64,000 nt of DNA from Vagococcus allomyrinae (GCF_017829975.1 NZ_JAEEGA010000010.1:1-64000), one strand, 5' to 3'. Shown: positions 42,137 through 52,169, numbered from the stretch's first letter. Numbers and translations are program-made. The notes: a model not told the origin generated them from the sequence alone.

Positions 42137-42370
42137 ATGACTAAAAAGGAAGAAATCATAAATGGTTATACTATTAAATACCATGCGAATGGAAATACTG
42201 TATGGTCAAAAGGGAAAGTCGTTGACGGCCAACCAGATGGATATTGGGAATGGTTTAGAGTCGATGGAACACTCAAAAGATCAGGCAATTTCATCAATGG
42301 GCAAACTGTTGGTGAATGGATTACATATGATACCGAAGGAAAACCCTACAAAACTACACACAGAAAATAA
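42137..42370 (+). CDS. MORN-repeat (YwqK-like) small protein
   Basis: 77 residues from the ATG with AAAGGGAG upstream. Three MORN-like units are visible: GYTIKYHANGNTVWSKGKV, GYWEWFRVDGTLKRSGNF and GEWITYDTEGKP. Small MORN proteins of the YwqK type are often annotated as antitoxins or immunity proteins next to toxins. No partner is adjacent here. Confidence 0.65.
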   Translation: MTKKEEIINGYTIKYHANGNTVWSKGKVVDGQPDGYWEWFRVDGTLKRSGNFINGQTVGEWITYDTEGKPYKTTHRK

Positions 42371-42437
42371 TTCTATGTTCTTAATGTATCAACTATCAAA
42401 AACGATATGAATTGTTCACAGAGAAGGAGAGTGATAG

Positions 42438-42548
42438 ATGAACATCACAGAACGGAAGTTTGATACCATATATAGAATTTATGGATACGGATATCAAGGA
42501 AAAGCTTACTATATAAATCAGTCAGCTGTGATGAAATTAATTTGTTAG
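42438..42548 (+). CDS. possible 36-aa fragment ORF
   Basis: A short frame opens with a good AAGGAGAG site (MNITERKFDTIYRIYGYGYQ) and ends in sequence similar to that near 33237 (TGATGAAATTA.TTTGT). It is probably the 5' end of a gene truncated by rearrangement. Confidence 0.35.
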   Translation: MNITERKFDTIYRIYGYGYQGKAYYINQSAVMKLIC

Positions 42549-42850
42549 AGTCCTTCTTGATTTGCCCGTTTATGATATTTGCCAAAACTTCGGTTTGCTC
42601 CGTTGCTGGCACACTGCCCGCTCCCAAAATCAGTAGATTCATCTTTCTGATAATCCGTTTATATTCTACTACTTAATTCCTCAAACCAAATATGCCCAAC
42701 TTTCAGACTATCTTTTTTTGAGTAAGATAGTCTGTCACGACCACGGTTATAAACCTCTCTTCATAATTCAGAAACATGAAATAATTTTGGATTTGTTGTA
42801 GTACATCACTTTTTTTACTCACCGTATCCACCTTACTAATCCTCTAGGTA
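42549..42850 (-). pseudogene. broken minus-strand ORFs of a conjugative-type element
   Basis: On the minus strand a frame opening MSKKSDVLQQIQNYF stops early inside a hairpin (42696-42733, CAGACTATC/GATAGTCTG). Reading continues in another frame (VGHIWFEELSSRI), and a further fragment starts MNLLILGAGSVPATEQTE. None is intact. They lie directly after the PcfM-like gene. Confidence 0.45.
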
Positions 42851-43009
42851 TTACAACTCTTTAATTTCCACTAGGTCAATTTCACTGTTACGACAAACCA
42901 CATTCTCAACTTCTACATTGTCAAACTTGATTTTAGCTTCTTCCAAGCTATCAGCTTCAATTGTCCCTTCATAGTATCTTTCTAGGGTAAATTCTACTTT
43001 GTACTCCAT
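42851..43009 (-). CDS. DpnD/PcfM-like small protein
   Basis: 52 residues: MEYKVEFTLERYYEGTIEAD, then SLEEAKIKFDN and ending EIDLVEIKEL. The beta-alpha pattern with a central A.S.EEA stretch matches small DpnD/PcfM-type proteins found on conjugative plasmids and elements. It sits in a zone of broken minus-strand frames, so it is probably a leftover of an integrated element. Confidence 0.55.
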   Translation of the reverse strand: MEYKVEFTLERYYEGTIEADSLEEAKIKFDNVEVENVVCRNSEIDLVEIKEL

Positions 43010-43177
43010 TTAATAACCTTCTTTTTATTGCTTTAAGTAATATCTACATCCCGCCATTACGCTTTTACTTTAGCGTTGTTTTGGGCGGGGGGTTCTGGTA
43101 CAATGTTAGTAATTTCTTGGCTTGACTACTGCCGATAAGGTGAAGCTATTAAATAGAATTATTTTGGAGGATAAAAC

Positions 43178-43822
43178 ATGAATTCAACAGTTACTTTCTA
43201 TGTGACTCGACACGGGGAAACATTACTTAACCATTTACATAAAGCACAAGGTTGGGTAGATTCCCCATTAACTGAAAGAGGAATCCAAGCAGCTTCACAA
43301 CTAGGAATGCAACTGAAAAATGTTCAATTTTCGTCCGCATTTTCCAGTGATACATCCAGAGCTTTACAGACTGGAAAAACCATATTAACTGCACAGGGGC
43401 AAAATGAACTGCAAGTTATTACTGATAAAAGACTCCGTGAGTGGTGTTTGGGTTGCTGGGAAGCAGAAAATAATGATAAGTTTATTTCCAGTATGATGAA
43501 TGAATTACAGATACAAAATGATTTTTCAGAACTTAATTTCCGTCTGCCAGAAGTTCATGAGATTATTTATAAATCCGACATCACAGGAATGGTTGAACCG
43601 TTTGATATGATTACAGATAGATTGGAAAGTTTTCTCAAAGATACAGCTGATAAATTTACTCACTTAAACAATCCAAACGTCCTGATTGTTACTCATGCCT
43701 TTACTATTAAAACATTACTGTATTTGTTTTCAAAAGAAATGTTGCGAAAAAAGCCTAAAATCAAAAATGTCGATATTATTACTATTAAATGGGATGGTAA
43801 AAGTTTTTCTATCCTTGCATAA
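43178..43822 (+). CDS. histidine phosphatase (phosphoglycerate mutase superfamily)
   Basis: 214 residues. The catalytic RHGE motif is TRHGETLLNHLHKAQGW, followed by DSPLTERGIQAA, SDTSRALQTG and the second His in IVTHAFTIKTLL. It is a broad-specificity phosphatase of the PhoE/GpmB type. Substrate unknown. TTGGAGG lies upstream. Neighbours are mobile-element remnants, so it may be cargo. Confidence 0.85.
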   Translation: MNSTVTFYVTRHGETLLNHLHKAQGWVDSPLTERGIQAASQLGMQLKNVQFSSAFSSDTSRALQTGKTILTAQGQNELQVITDKRLREWCLGCWEAENNDKFISSMMNELQIQNDFSELNFRLPEVHEIIYKSDITGMVEPFDMITDRLESFLKDTADKFTHLNNPNVLIVTHAFTIKTLLYLFSKEMLRKKPKIKNVDIITIKWDGKSFSILA

Positions 43823-43854
43823 TGCGCTTTTGCGGCTCAGGACGATAATGCGAA

Positions 43855-44097
43855 TTAAGAATTGAACTGGAAATATGGCACAAGAGGTTTACAACATCCA
43901 ATATTGTGCTTAATCGCATAGTACAGTATGTCTCGACTACGGACAATCTGAGCTAAAGTTTGTTGTTCCATTATTTTCCACCTTCCTAATTCAATAGCTA
44001 TTACACAGATACCTTTTTCCGCTCTGCATAATGCTTCTCGCATAAGTAAAAATGCTGAACCCTTCTTAATGGCGAAGTTTTTAAACACTCGTGACAT
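43855..44097 (-). CDS. hypothetical protein or frameshifted tail of the gene before it
   Basis: 80 residues (MSRVFKNFAIKKGSAFLLM, RAEKGICVIAIELGRWKIME). It starts 17 bases inside the end of the minus-strand gene at 44081 in another frame, which suggests either coupling or one gene split by a frameshift. Unrecognised. Confidence 0.4.
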   Translation of the reverse strand: MSRVFKNFAIKKGSAFLLMREALCRAEKGICVIAIELGRWKIMEQQTLAQIVRSRDILYYAIKHNIGCCKPLVPYFQFNS

Positions 44098-44458
44098 CTA
44101 ATAACACCATGTCGCCCGGCCCCTTATCTCTAACCGCTTCTTTAAGCAAGTCGGTTTGTCGGGCGTTTTCCATGAATGATGCCGCCGCTGCCGTAGCTCG
44201 TCCAACGTCTTGACCTCCTGAAACTACAATCTGTTTCCCTCTCATAGCGTTCCGGGTCACATACAACCAAAAGACAGCAAGAACTCCACTAATTATTATT
44301 CCAAAGGCCACTAAACATAAGATATCCCATAGTTGGCCTTCTGGTTTCACTTCTACCATTTGTTGTTCCAATAAAGGGGCGTCATTAGGTCTAACTATTA
44401 ATCCACCATTTTTCTTTCGGTAGGGTTCTACAAAATTATTAATCAGTCTCCTTATCAT
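44081..44458 (-). CDS. hypothetical one-TM protein, conjugative-element type
   Basis: 125 residues. A basic N-terminus (MIRRLINNFVEPYRKKNGG) precedes one TM helix (about 45-66; LWDILCLVAFGIIISGVLAV) and a polar C-terminus (GGQDVGRATAAAASFMENAR). Composition is GC-richer than its surroundings. Orientation and position beside the PcfM-like gene suggest a remnant of a conjugation region. No firm family. Confidence 0.45.
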   Translation of the reverse strand: MIRRLINNFVEPYRKKNGGLIVRPNDAPLLEQQMVEVKPEGQLWDILCLVAFGIIISGVLAVFWLYVTRNAMRGKQIVVSGGQDVGRATAAAASFMENARQTDLLKEAVRDKGPGDMVLLDVTSV

Positions 44459-44503
44459 TAACTACTCCCCTCCTGTTATGATTCTTCCACATAATAAAAA
44501 CAT

Positions 44504-44569
44504 AAAAGTACTATACTCAAAATAATGATGGAGAATACATAAGAAAATCGAATGGTGCCTATTCATTAC
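44504..44569 (+). repeat. interspersed repeat R2, copy 2
   Basis: 66 bp matching 33320-33385 (starts AAAAGTACTATACTCAAAAT, ends GCCTATTCATTAC) with about seven differences. Confidence 0.65.
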
Positions 44570-45259
44570 CAACAAAAATTACAGAATTCTGTCAGTTAAA
44601 ATAGATAGAGATTATGGCCATTAATGAACTAGGTCAGCCATCTGCCGAATTTTATTTTTCACACAAATCATATGAAGCAGATGACCTTTGTATTAAGGAC
44701 AAAATTAAATTGTAGGAAAATAGGCGGTTTTTGGGATTAAATGATATCAAATAAGATAGACAGCTTAGTGTTAGAGAATACGACGGAATTTTCCTACTCG
44801 AGATGGTTTGCCTATCTGTTTTATGGAAGATATTGTCTTAGCTGTCTAATCTCAAAAAAGAAGATTCTTTGAAAATGGACAAGTGTTTGTTTTAGAAAAA
44901 AGTGAATTCTGAAATTGATTTAATTAGTATTCAATATTTCGCTCAAGATTTGATAACTGCTTCAAGTATTTTAAGTTTAAGTAAAATAATGATTAAAGTA
45001 ACTAAGCTAAAGTTTAAATCTATGAAACCGTAGTGTGAATGTTTAAATTAAACAGTACGACAATAAATTGGTGATCTAGAAAAATGGGTGGAAATATGTA
45101 GCCTATGCTTGTTAGAGCAGTCAAAACGTAACTAACTGTTAGGGATAATTTAAGCGGAAAAGCAGGAAGAACTATGTTAAGAAATATGAAAATTTGTATT
45201 CAATTTTTTAGGTGATATTCTATATTTTAATCTGGATAAAAATGATTGGCTATCTAGTT

Positions 45260-45383
45260 ACTATTAAATAATCACGATCAGTCGTTAAACTTCCAACTAA
45301 AGAGAAGCTGAAAGTATGACTCTTCGCTCGTCATTATGTTGATAATCCAATGGAACTGTCTGTTCGGATTATTATACGGGATG
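45260..45383 (+). repeat. interspersed structured repeat R1, copy 2
   Basis: It matches 32021-32142. Shared blocks include GCTCGTCATTATGTTGATAA, TCCAATGGAACT and GTTCGGATTATT. The paired arms are largely kept, which suggests a folded RNA or a transposed unit. Confidence 0.7.
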
Positions 45384-45793
45384 GATATAGTTAATTTTTA
45401 CGAAATAGAATTTGAAAGGATTCAGTTACAGAGAAATACTTATTTATTTTAATTTTCAAGTTTATAGAAGAAAGAGACTACTACGGTTTTTTTCATTAAG
45501 CAAAGCACTTTACTATTTTCTTAACGTAATCTTCTTCAAGACTCTATTTTGTGAAGGTTGGATTAGTAACATGATTTTTTAATAGAGATAGGGGCTGTTT
45601 GGTTTTTTTTTGTTGTAAATATTCTTTTAATTGTTTCCTGATACGTAATTTGATTTTTAAAATATAATTATATGTAAGTGATAACGCTTAATCTATACAA
45701 TTATATAGATTGCTTTTTTTTTAAGGTTATTATGTACTTTTATCGTTTGTTTGTTGTATAATTGTATTATCTGATTATAAAGGAGATGGTTTA

Positions 45794-47845
45794 ATGGGGA
45801 AAGGCACATATATAAATGATTCAATTCATGGATTAATATTTTTGACTGAGATGGAAAAAAAAATATTATCAAGCACAGGATTTAATAGGCTGCATGATGT
45901 TTATCAAAATGCCACAGTGTATCTTACTTTTCCTTCGAATAGAACTAAACGTTTTGAACATTCGATTGGAACTATGAGTTTGTGTAGTGAGATTTTTTTT
46001 AACTCAATTTTGAATGCAGATGAATCAATTCGAAATGTTTTTTTTGATCGGGCAAAGATTGAGATAGTAAAAAGTATCTCAGAAGTATGTGCGAATACCG
46101 TAAATATTGATACCTATCTTGCTGGTGGCAAAGAAAATTCTGAGGCACAGGGGATTCCTGTCATAGATTATAAAGAATCAGATTATAAATTGATTCCGTA
46201 TAATGTACAGAAAGAGCATATGAATATTCACTATTTATTAATGCAATCAATTAGAATTGCTGCTTTACTTCATGATATAGGTCATCCTCCTTATAGTCAC
46301 ACAATTGAAAATGCAATGAACGGTGTATTCAACAAATTAAGCGAGAAAGAAAATTTAAATACAAATGAAAGTAATTACAAGAAAGTTTTAGAAAAGTATT
46401 GTCCAAAAGATGATAGTGAAGCGGATTTTCACGAAAAAATGGGACAATCAATTTCTGAAACGGTTTTGAAAGGAATTGTTACAGAACTTAAGGATTGTGA
46501 CCTTGATAGTAACCAGAGTGATAAGACTTATGACAAAAACTTGAATTATTTGATTATTGGAGATTTAGTGAATAAAATCTTGGCAGATAGTGATTTTTTT
46601 AAAGATTTACATAAGATAATTGACTCCCCGTTAGATGGTGATAGACTTGATTATGTTACTAGAGATCCATTAAATTCAGGGCTACAAAAAGGTTCAATTG
46701 ATTACAAAAGAATTATTAATGAAATGAAATTAATCAAAAAGGATGAATCTTTCTTATTTCTTGCACCGGTTAAATCAGTCGATGCAATTGAGGATTTTTT
46801 TGATAGGAGGTTCGATGAGTATAAAAATATTATCGGTCATCATAGGGTTCGAAAGATGGATTACTTATTACAAAATTGTATAGAACTTTTAATTGAAAGT
46901 TTCTTTATAAACAATCAAAGTAAAGAACCAGTTGAAGATGAACTGAAAAAATTATTTGAAAAAAATAAAATTCCAAAAACAGAGCAAGAAGCGTTTAATA
47001 ATATACTTTTAAGAGAAAACTTTCAGCCAGCATTTAACCGGAAATTACCTGAAAATATATCAGGTCTATGGACGTTTTTAGAGGCTAATTCTGAAGTGAA
47101 AAAAGAAAGTGCGCTTGCCCAATGGAATGATTCATGGTTAATGACGTTGCTAAAACAAATATATTATGATAGAACGAAGCGCGCTGAATTGCAGAAACCT
47201 GTAATAGATATGTTGACTGAAATTGTGACTAGTGAGAAAAGATATCATAGTATTATAAAAAGAAGCGAACACTTCAAAATAATAGATACTACATTTCGTA
47301 AATTCTTATCTCAAAGTGGAAGTCAAATAGATAGAATTCTTGAGTTACTCGAAACTAAGACTATTCATCATGGGGACGGAGGTGAAGATAAAGATAAGAA
47401 GGAAATAGTAGCTGATCCGTCGATTGAGGCTATAAAGTACTTTTTAAAAATCTCACATATTGATTTTATAAATACACCGTTCTTATTGTCTAATATAAGT
47501 GCATGGTATGATTTTTTGGGAACAACAATGTCTTTAGAAGATATTGTAATTAAACACACTGAGAATGAGGATAAAGACATTTTTGTTGTTTTCAATGAGA
47601 TTGCTTCAAAAACTAGTAATTCTTTTATGCTCTATGGGCATAATAATGAGTTAACATCATTCAATACAATTAGTGGGTTACAAAAATCTTTCGAAGCCAA
47701 AGTGAAAAGCTTGCCAATGTTCTACATTTTTGTGTACAATGGAAGTGATATAATAAACCAGCAAAATTCTTTTTTAGAAAGTTTGGGAGAAAAAATTGGA
47801 AAAGATTTATTAGATAATATTGAAGACTGGATAAAAAATTTATAA
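45794..47845 (+). CDS. HD-domain phosphohydrolase (dGTPase/SAMHD1-like)
   Basis: 683 residues. The N-terminal HD superfamily core has H56 in RFEHSIGTMSLC, H160-D161 in LLHDIGHPPYSH, and the last metal Asp in SPLDGDRLDYVTRDPLNSG. This is the dGTP triphosphohydrolase/YdhJ arrangement. The C-terminal 350 residues are not recognised and could be a regulatory or sensor part. HD nucleotide hydrolases deplete dNTPs in several phage-defence systems. The gene opens a defence island, so that role is possible here. AAAGGAG lies upstream. A small winged-helix-like partner follows 21 bases later. Confidence 0.8.
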   Translation: MGKGTYINDSIHGLIFLTEMEKKILSSTGFNRLHDVYQNATVYLTFPSNRTKRFEHSIGTMSLCSEIFFNSILNADESIRNVFFDRAKIEIVKSISEVCANTVNIDTYLAGGKENSEAQGIPVIDYKESDYKLIPYNVQKEHMNIHYLLMQSIRIAALLHDIGHPPYSHTIENAMNGVFNKLSEKENLNTNESNYKKVLEKYCPKDDSEADFHEKMGQSISETVLKGIVTELKDCDLDSNQSDKTYDKNLNYLIIGDLVNKILADSDFFKDLHKIIDSPLDGDRLDYVTRDPLNSGLQKGSIDYKRIINEMKLIKKDESFLFLAPVKSVDAIEDFFDRRFDEYKNIIGHHRVRKMDYLLQNCIELLIESFFINNQSKEPVEDELKKLFEKNKIPKTEQEAFNNILLRENFQPAFNRKLPENISGLWTFLEANSEVKKESALAQWNDSWLMTLLKQIYYDRTKRAELQKPVIDMLTEIVTSEKRYHSIIKRSEHFKIIDTTFRKFLSQSGSQIDRILELLETKTIHHGDGGEDKDKKEIVADPSIEAIKYFLKISHIDFINTPFLLSNISAWYDFLGTTMSLEDIVIKHTENEDKDIFVVFNEIASKTSNSFMLYGHNNELTSFNTISGLQKSFEAKVKSLPMFYIFVYNGSDIINQQNSFLESLGEKIGKDLLDNIEDWIKNL

Positions 47846-47866
47846 AATAATAGGAGAGATGTATTC

Positions 47867-48109
47867 ATGTGCAAAATCTATGTAGAAAAATCAATGAAGA
47901 ATGTGAATTTTATAATTTATAATTTATTTTTTGATAGGAAGAGAAGCGTTATTTCGGTTGAAGAACTTCAATCCTTATTGAAAGAATATGAAATTGAACT
48001 GTCTTCAAATGAGATTAGAAAAAAGATTCAACCATTTATTGCTTCAGGATTAGTTATAGATAATTATGATAGTTATTCTATTGTTTCACATAATGGAATT
48101 GCAATGTAA
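47867..48109 (+). CDS. small winged-helix-like partner of the HD protein
   Basis: 80 residues with a three-helix/beta-hairpin pattern (VISVEELQSLLKEYEIEL, SNEIRKKIQPFIASGLV, IDNYDSYSIV) typical of small winged helices. TAGGAGAG lies upstream, and it is probably co-transcribed with the HD gene. It may regulate the HD enzyme or the operon. Confidence 0.6.
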   Translation: MCKIYVEKSMKNVNFIIYNLFFDRKRSVISVEELQSLLKEYEIELSSNEIRKKIQPFIASGLVIDNYDSYSIVSHNGIAM

Positions 48110-48880
48110 ATAAATTACAATCATTATCATTTTTGATAGTACAGAGCTAAACAAGAAAGTAAACTCAATTCATTAAATTAAAGGAATTGAGAGTTTTCAA
48201 TTGGTTGAAAAACCTTAATTAAAATGGCTATTTTTCAAATAGTGTGAATGGCTAGAAATTGGTTGAAATGAATTTTCTTAAGCAATTTCATCAATTGTGG
48301 TGAAATTGCTTTTTTGTGTTGCTTAAAATATACGTGAATATGAGTAAGCGAGTATTACAGCATGGATGCGCAAATAGTGTCATATCTGCTCGATTTTTAC
48401 ATAAGTTTCATAAGTAGCTAGTCCCAAACGGATTGGGGGGTTCCTTTTCGGTTTATACTGGGGTTATGAAATATCCGAGGCGGGAAACTGAATGAGTCGA
48501 CATTCAAAGATTGTTCCCGTTTAATTTGCAGACAAACCCATCTCTAAGCAAATACAAGAGCGAAAATCGTCTATTGCCTGTAAGCTATCAATAGGAAAAA
48601 CAGAAATTTGTTTGTACAATGGTAATAATAAGTAATTCTATTCGATGTTTTAAAGACGTTGAAAACGAGTGTTCGTTGATATTGTAGTATCTGCATTGGT
48701 AAATACAGTGGATCTTAACAGTAAGTTAATCAATGCAATCTTTATTCTTCACATAATAGCCGCCTATTTTTTATAGCATTGAATGATTCAAGATTATATT
48801 CTTTTGATTTTGAAGTAATAGATCCCCGGCTATAAGTGATTTTAACTTTTCTATTTTCATTAAATGAATCGACATTTTAC
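48110..48880. other. gene-free interval with a terminator
   Basis: The terminator of the HD operon lies at 48280-48316. The remaining 560 bases have no convincing frame and probably are eroded sequence. Confidence 0.6.
48280..48316 (+). terminator. terminator of the HD operon
   Basis: AAGCAATTTCA (48280-48290) pairs exactly with TGAAATTGCTT (48301-48311), followed by a T-run. Confidence 0.88.
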
Positions 48881-49152
48881 TTAATTTTTAGCTTCTGAAG
48901 GTTTCCTACCATTCTCATCCAGTTCAATGGCAGAAAGATCCAAAATTTTTTTTCTGGAACATTATTCTGCCTTTCATTTGGTACAAATGTAAGGTATTTG
49001 TTTTCGGCGGACTTAGAAATAATTTCACCTTTTAATACCACAGGTGGTCGTTCGTTTACATAATTAGTAGTATTTTATTCAACTTCCTTTTCCTTGCATC
49101 CTGATAATAAAAAAATAAACATGCATATTAGTATTTTTCTAATAAATATCAA
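48881..49152 (-). pseudogene. small lipoprotein pseudogene
   Basis: The minus strand opens at TTG with a lipoprotein signal (MIFIRKILICMFIFLLSGCK). It has an in-frame stop right after KEKEVE, then continues NTTNYVNERPPVVLKGEI. A further one-base shift at an A8 tract is needed to reach DLSAIELDENGRKPSEAKN. Both lesions mark it as dead. Confidence 0.65.
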
Positions 49153-49621
49153 CTCCTACTTCTCTTAATGACAATAACAAGCTAATTTCGCTCATCTATA
49201 AACACCCCCAAAAGTTTTCGCCTATTAAATAATCCATAATACCTAAATAAAATAATAGAGTCATTTAAAATACTGTTAATGACTCTGTGGTTTTGCTTGT
49301 CCCTTTTCTTTTCTATATAATCATTTAGCACACACGTGATTACATTTTTTCTATTTTCGTATTCGAAAAATGGAAATAACTATTTCATCAAACCGTTTAT
49401 CATATAGAACTTGTGCCAAAATACAAATAGGTCAAAAAGAGGCAAATCTCTCAGCCAATATTCCGCCTTTTCCTATATGAAACTATTTATTTAAGCATGT
49501 TATTTTATGATATGTTTATTATATCCAAATAAAAATTAATAAACTGTAATTATTAAAACGTTAATTTGATTAGAAGGAGTTATTTAATTAACCCTCGTAA
49601 TAAGTTAATAGGAGGAGTAGG
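49153..49621. other. AT-rich interval, no gene seen
   Basis: The only notable item is a 27-bp stretch (49452-49478, CAGCCAATATTCCGCCTTTT and following) similar to 31988-32014. GGAGGAG at 49612 is the ribosome site of the dead dGTPase. Confidence 0.55.
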
Positions 49622-50090
49622 ATGAAAAAAAAGACGATGGATTGATCTAAGCTATTATTGGAGAAATGGTACAAATCACAGAATAATATTCATGTCAGAG
49701 GGACAACGAGCGAATATGAAGTTGACTATTTGAAAATTGTGACGAATCAGGCTTTTAGACGGCTACAAGATAAAACGCAAGTATTTCCACTGGATAAAAA
49801 TGATTTTGTTAGAACGAGGCTAACTCACTCTATAGAAGTCTCTTACTTTGCTAAATTGATCATTCAAAAATTCTCTACGTTAATATAGTAGAAAGGCGAT
49901 TATGGTCGAGATGATTGGTCAAATGTCCGCAATTGTTAGCGCTGCAGGTTTATTGCATGATATAGGTAACCCGCCTTTTGGTCATTATGGAGAGACCAGC
50001 ATCAAAGTTAGTGTCTGAAGTTTATTAAGAAGTTTTTTAGTGAGGAGATTTGAAATTTAACTTGACAAGCAATTCCTCAATTTAACCGCT
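49622..50090 (+). pseudogene. dgt: decayed deoxyguanosinetriphosphate triphosphohydrolase
   Basis: The N-terminal dGTPase sequence is clear ([54 protein letters not shown]). It has a nonsense codon at position 8, another stop at 49886-49888, and a frame change before LLHDIGNPPFGHYGETSIK. The C-terminal two thirds are missing. It is a broken copy of a dGTPase of the kind found in defence islands. Confidence 0.8.
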
Positions 50091-50125
50091 TTCCGCTGAA
50101 AATCAAAAAGATTAGGGGGGACGTA

Positions 50126-51283
50126 ATGGATGTAAGAGATAATGATATTAAATTTAATACAAAGAGGATTTTAAAAGGGTTCTTCGCAAATGAGCATCAA
50201 TTGGACAAAGCATCTGTAGATCCGCTATCTATAAGAGCTGCTTCCTTTATTAGTAACTATGAGGAGGCCGGAGATGTCGATTTTAAAAACGACTTGTTAG
50301 AAGTAATAAAAATATACAGGCAAGGACTTGATACATACGGCCCCAACATACTAACATTTATTATTGAACAAGATAAAGATATCACGAACGAAAATAATTT
50401 ATGGCAAAAAAAGCATGATCAAATTAGTAAACTATATGATAATAGTGATCCTTATGATACCTTTGAAACGGCATTAAACCTTATTGGCGACATGACAGAG
50501 GGAATGATAAAGTACCATTTTAGAGAATTATATAAGATAATTTATTATTTAGAAAATGGGTATAAACTAGAAACAGGTAAGTTGAAGAAAATAAAATTGG
50601 GAGTAATGAACGACTATTTACTAAAAAAATGTAATTTAAATATGAGTCATCTATTTCGAACTGAATTACCTGTTCGATATAAAATTAGTAATTGGAGAAA
50701 TTTGGCTCAACATAAAAATTATGTAATTGATGGTCTGAAGGCAGAATTAAGATTTGAAACTGGAAGGAAATACATTTCTCATGAATTGTCGACAGACGAA
50801 ATGCTAAGATATTACGCCGAGATAACTAGAATCGCTAATTTACTGCAATTAGCGAGAGAGTTGTTTATTGCGGATTTTACAGGTGAAATTACGGAGCTTT
50901 CTAAAATTGAAATGATGAAGTTAAAAGAGTCAATACCGGCAATTAAGTCAGAACTATTAATAGCGGACTTTGAAATTACTTTGTCGCTGATGAACTTGAG
51001 ATTGGAATCATATGATGAATCAAAAGAGTTGATTGTTGTGTACATTGATGAAACTGAAGAAGAAAGTAAATATTTGAGTAATTATACTTATTTACCATTT
51101 ATACTCTACAAGGTTTGGAAAATATTTAGAAAAAGTCAAGTCAAAGTGGAGTATAGAGACTACAAATCGGAGCCATATAGTTTATTAAAAATGAATGGAA
51201 TGACATGCCAAAAAGTTGAAAATGAAGGGGATTTGAGACTTTTGTACGAAGAAATTTCTATATTCACTTGTGAAAACGATTAG
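50126..51283 (+). CDS. hypothetical protein with HEPN-like RX4H motif
   Basis: 385 residues, mostly helical. ISNWRNLAQHKNYVI contains RNLAQH, which fits the R-X4-H motif of HEPN ribonuclease-like domains, on a helix with the usual adjacent Asn. The N-terminal half has long acidic helices. The C-terminal part (LIVVYIDETEEESKYLSNYT) is beta-rich and unrecognised. AGGGGGG lies upstream. Its place between a dead dGTPase and DISARM fits a single-gene defence or toxin function. No antitoxin-like neighbour is seen. Confidence 0.58.
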   Translation: MDVRDNDIKFNTKRILKGFFANEHQLDKASVDPLSIRAASFISNYEEAGDVDFKNDLLEVIKIYRQGLDTYGPNILTFIIEQDKDITNENNLWQKKHDQISKLYDNSDPYDTFETALNLIGDMTEGMIKYHFRELYKIIYYLENGYKLETGKLKKIKLGVMNDYLLKKCNLNMSHLFRTELPVRYKISNWRNLAQHKNYVIDGLKAELRFETGRKYISHELSTDEMLRYYAEITRIANLLQLARELFIADFTGEITELSKIEMMKLKESIPAIKSELLIADFEITLSLMNLRLESYDESKELIVVYIDETEEESKYLSNYTYLPFILYKVWKIFRKSQVKVEYRDYKSEPYSLLKMNGMTCQKVENEGDLRLLYEEISIFTCEND

Positions 51284-52169
51284 GTATATAAAAACTTACT
51301 TATACCTCTTCAAGGATTGCTCTTAAAACTATAAAAGAGCAGTTCGTTTTTGATTTTCGGTCAAGTAAGCCGCTAATTACTAACTGGAGAGCGCCCAGTT
51401 AGAGTAAGGGCTAAAGAAATTGTGAAAACTTTTGTCTGAAGTAGTGAGAGCAATTATCAAGAAACCTAGTGAGTCAATTGTATCGAAATGTGAACTATAT
51501 GCAAACCGAAAAGGGAAGTTGAGCCTTTTGAGTCTGGGAGAGAAGCTTGCGGCAGTGTCGGAGTTCAGATGCGGGCAACGAACTTTTAAATTACGGAATT
51601 GAAAATATTTTCTATAAATACCAAGATATTTTTTGGAATTGCTTAAAATGCAACTCCTCACTATTTGAGGTGTACTTTCGCAACAAACTACTAAACAATC
51701 GAGGGAATATTAGGGAAGTTCAAAATTGATAGGGCATTTCAGTATCTCGATAATTGAGATGTATAAAGAAATTTCAGTTGAAAGAAAATGATAGTATTGG
51801 TAAGCATAACAATCAAATAAAAATTATCAAAAACTTCTAAATACTTGAATGAGATTGGACCATTAATAAAGATGATAAGTATGAAAACGAGTATAAAAAT
51901 TTAAAGAGTTTTCATAGTTTTGAACTATTATAAAGTGGTATTGAGGTTTCGTCATTGCTCAAGCCATTGCCTTTTCAAATATGAAAAAGGATGTAGTTAA
52001 TGCAGAAAACGGGCTAAAATCTTTTAAGTATAGCAGGTTAAAGAAAAAAATATTAAGATCGTAAGTTATGTCTTATTCATAAATAATAATTATAAGTCCT
52101 GAAAGTGTCTTTTCTTTACAAAAATAAAAAAAGTTGTACCTATTCAGAATCTGAAAGATACAACATCTT
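51284..52169. other. interval with gene debris
   Basis: A weak terminator lies near 51319-51351 and a hairpin at 51380-51401 (CTAACTGG/CCAGTTAG). An open stretch without a start at 51435-51601 (SEVVRAIIKKPSES, LSLGEKLAAVSEFRCGQRTF) looks like a gene fragment. The rest has no gene. The methyltransferase terminator is at 52120-52164. Confidence 0.55.
52120..52164 (-). terminator. terminator of the cytosine methyltransferase gene
   Basis: On the minus strand GTTGTA...TTCAGA pairs with TCTGAA...TACAAC and is followed by a T-rich run. Confidence 0.75.

Larger units (their letters stand above)
44459..45793. other. 1.3-kb interval without a convincing gene
   Basis: It holds repeat R2 copy 2 (44504-44569), repeat R1 copy 2 (45260-45383) and the promoter region of the HD gene (TATAAT at 45757-45762). 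Frames are short and broken in all directions. Confidence 0.6.

Noticed and set aside
51547-51729. 60-aa ORF in the interval before the methyltransferase
   Set aside because: No ribosome site, AT-rich random-looking translation, and it overlaps another open fragment. It is treated as debris.
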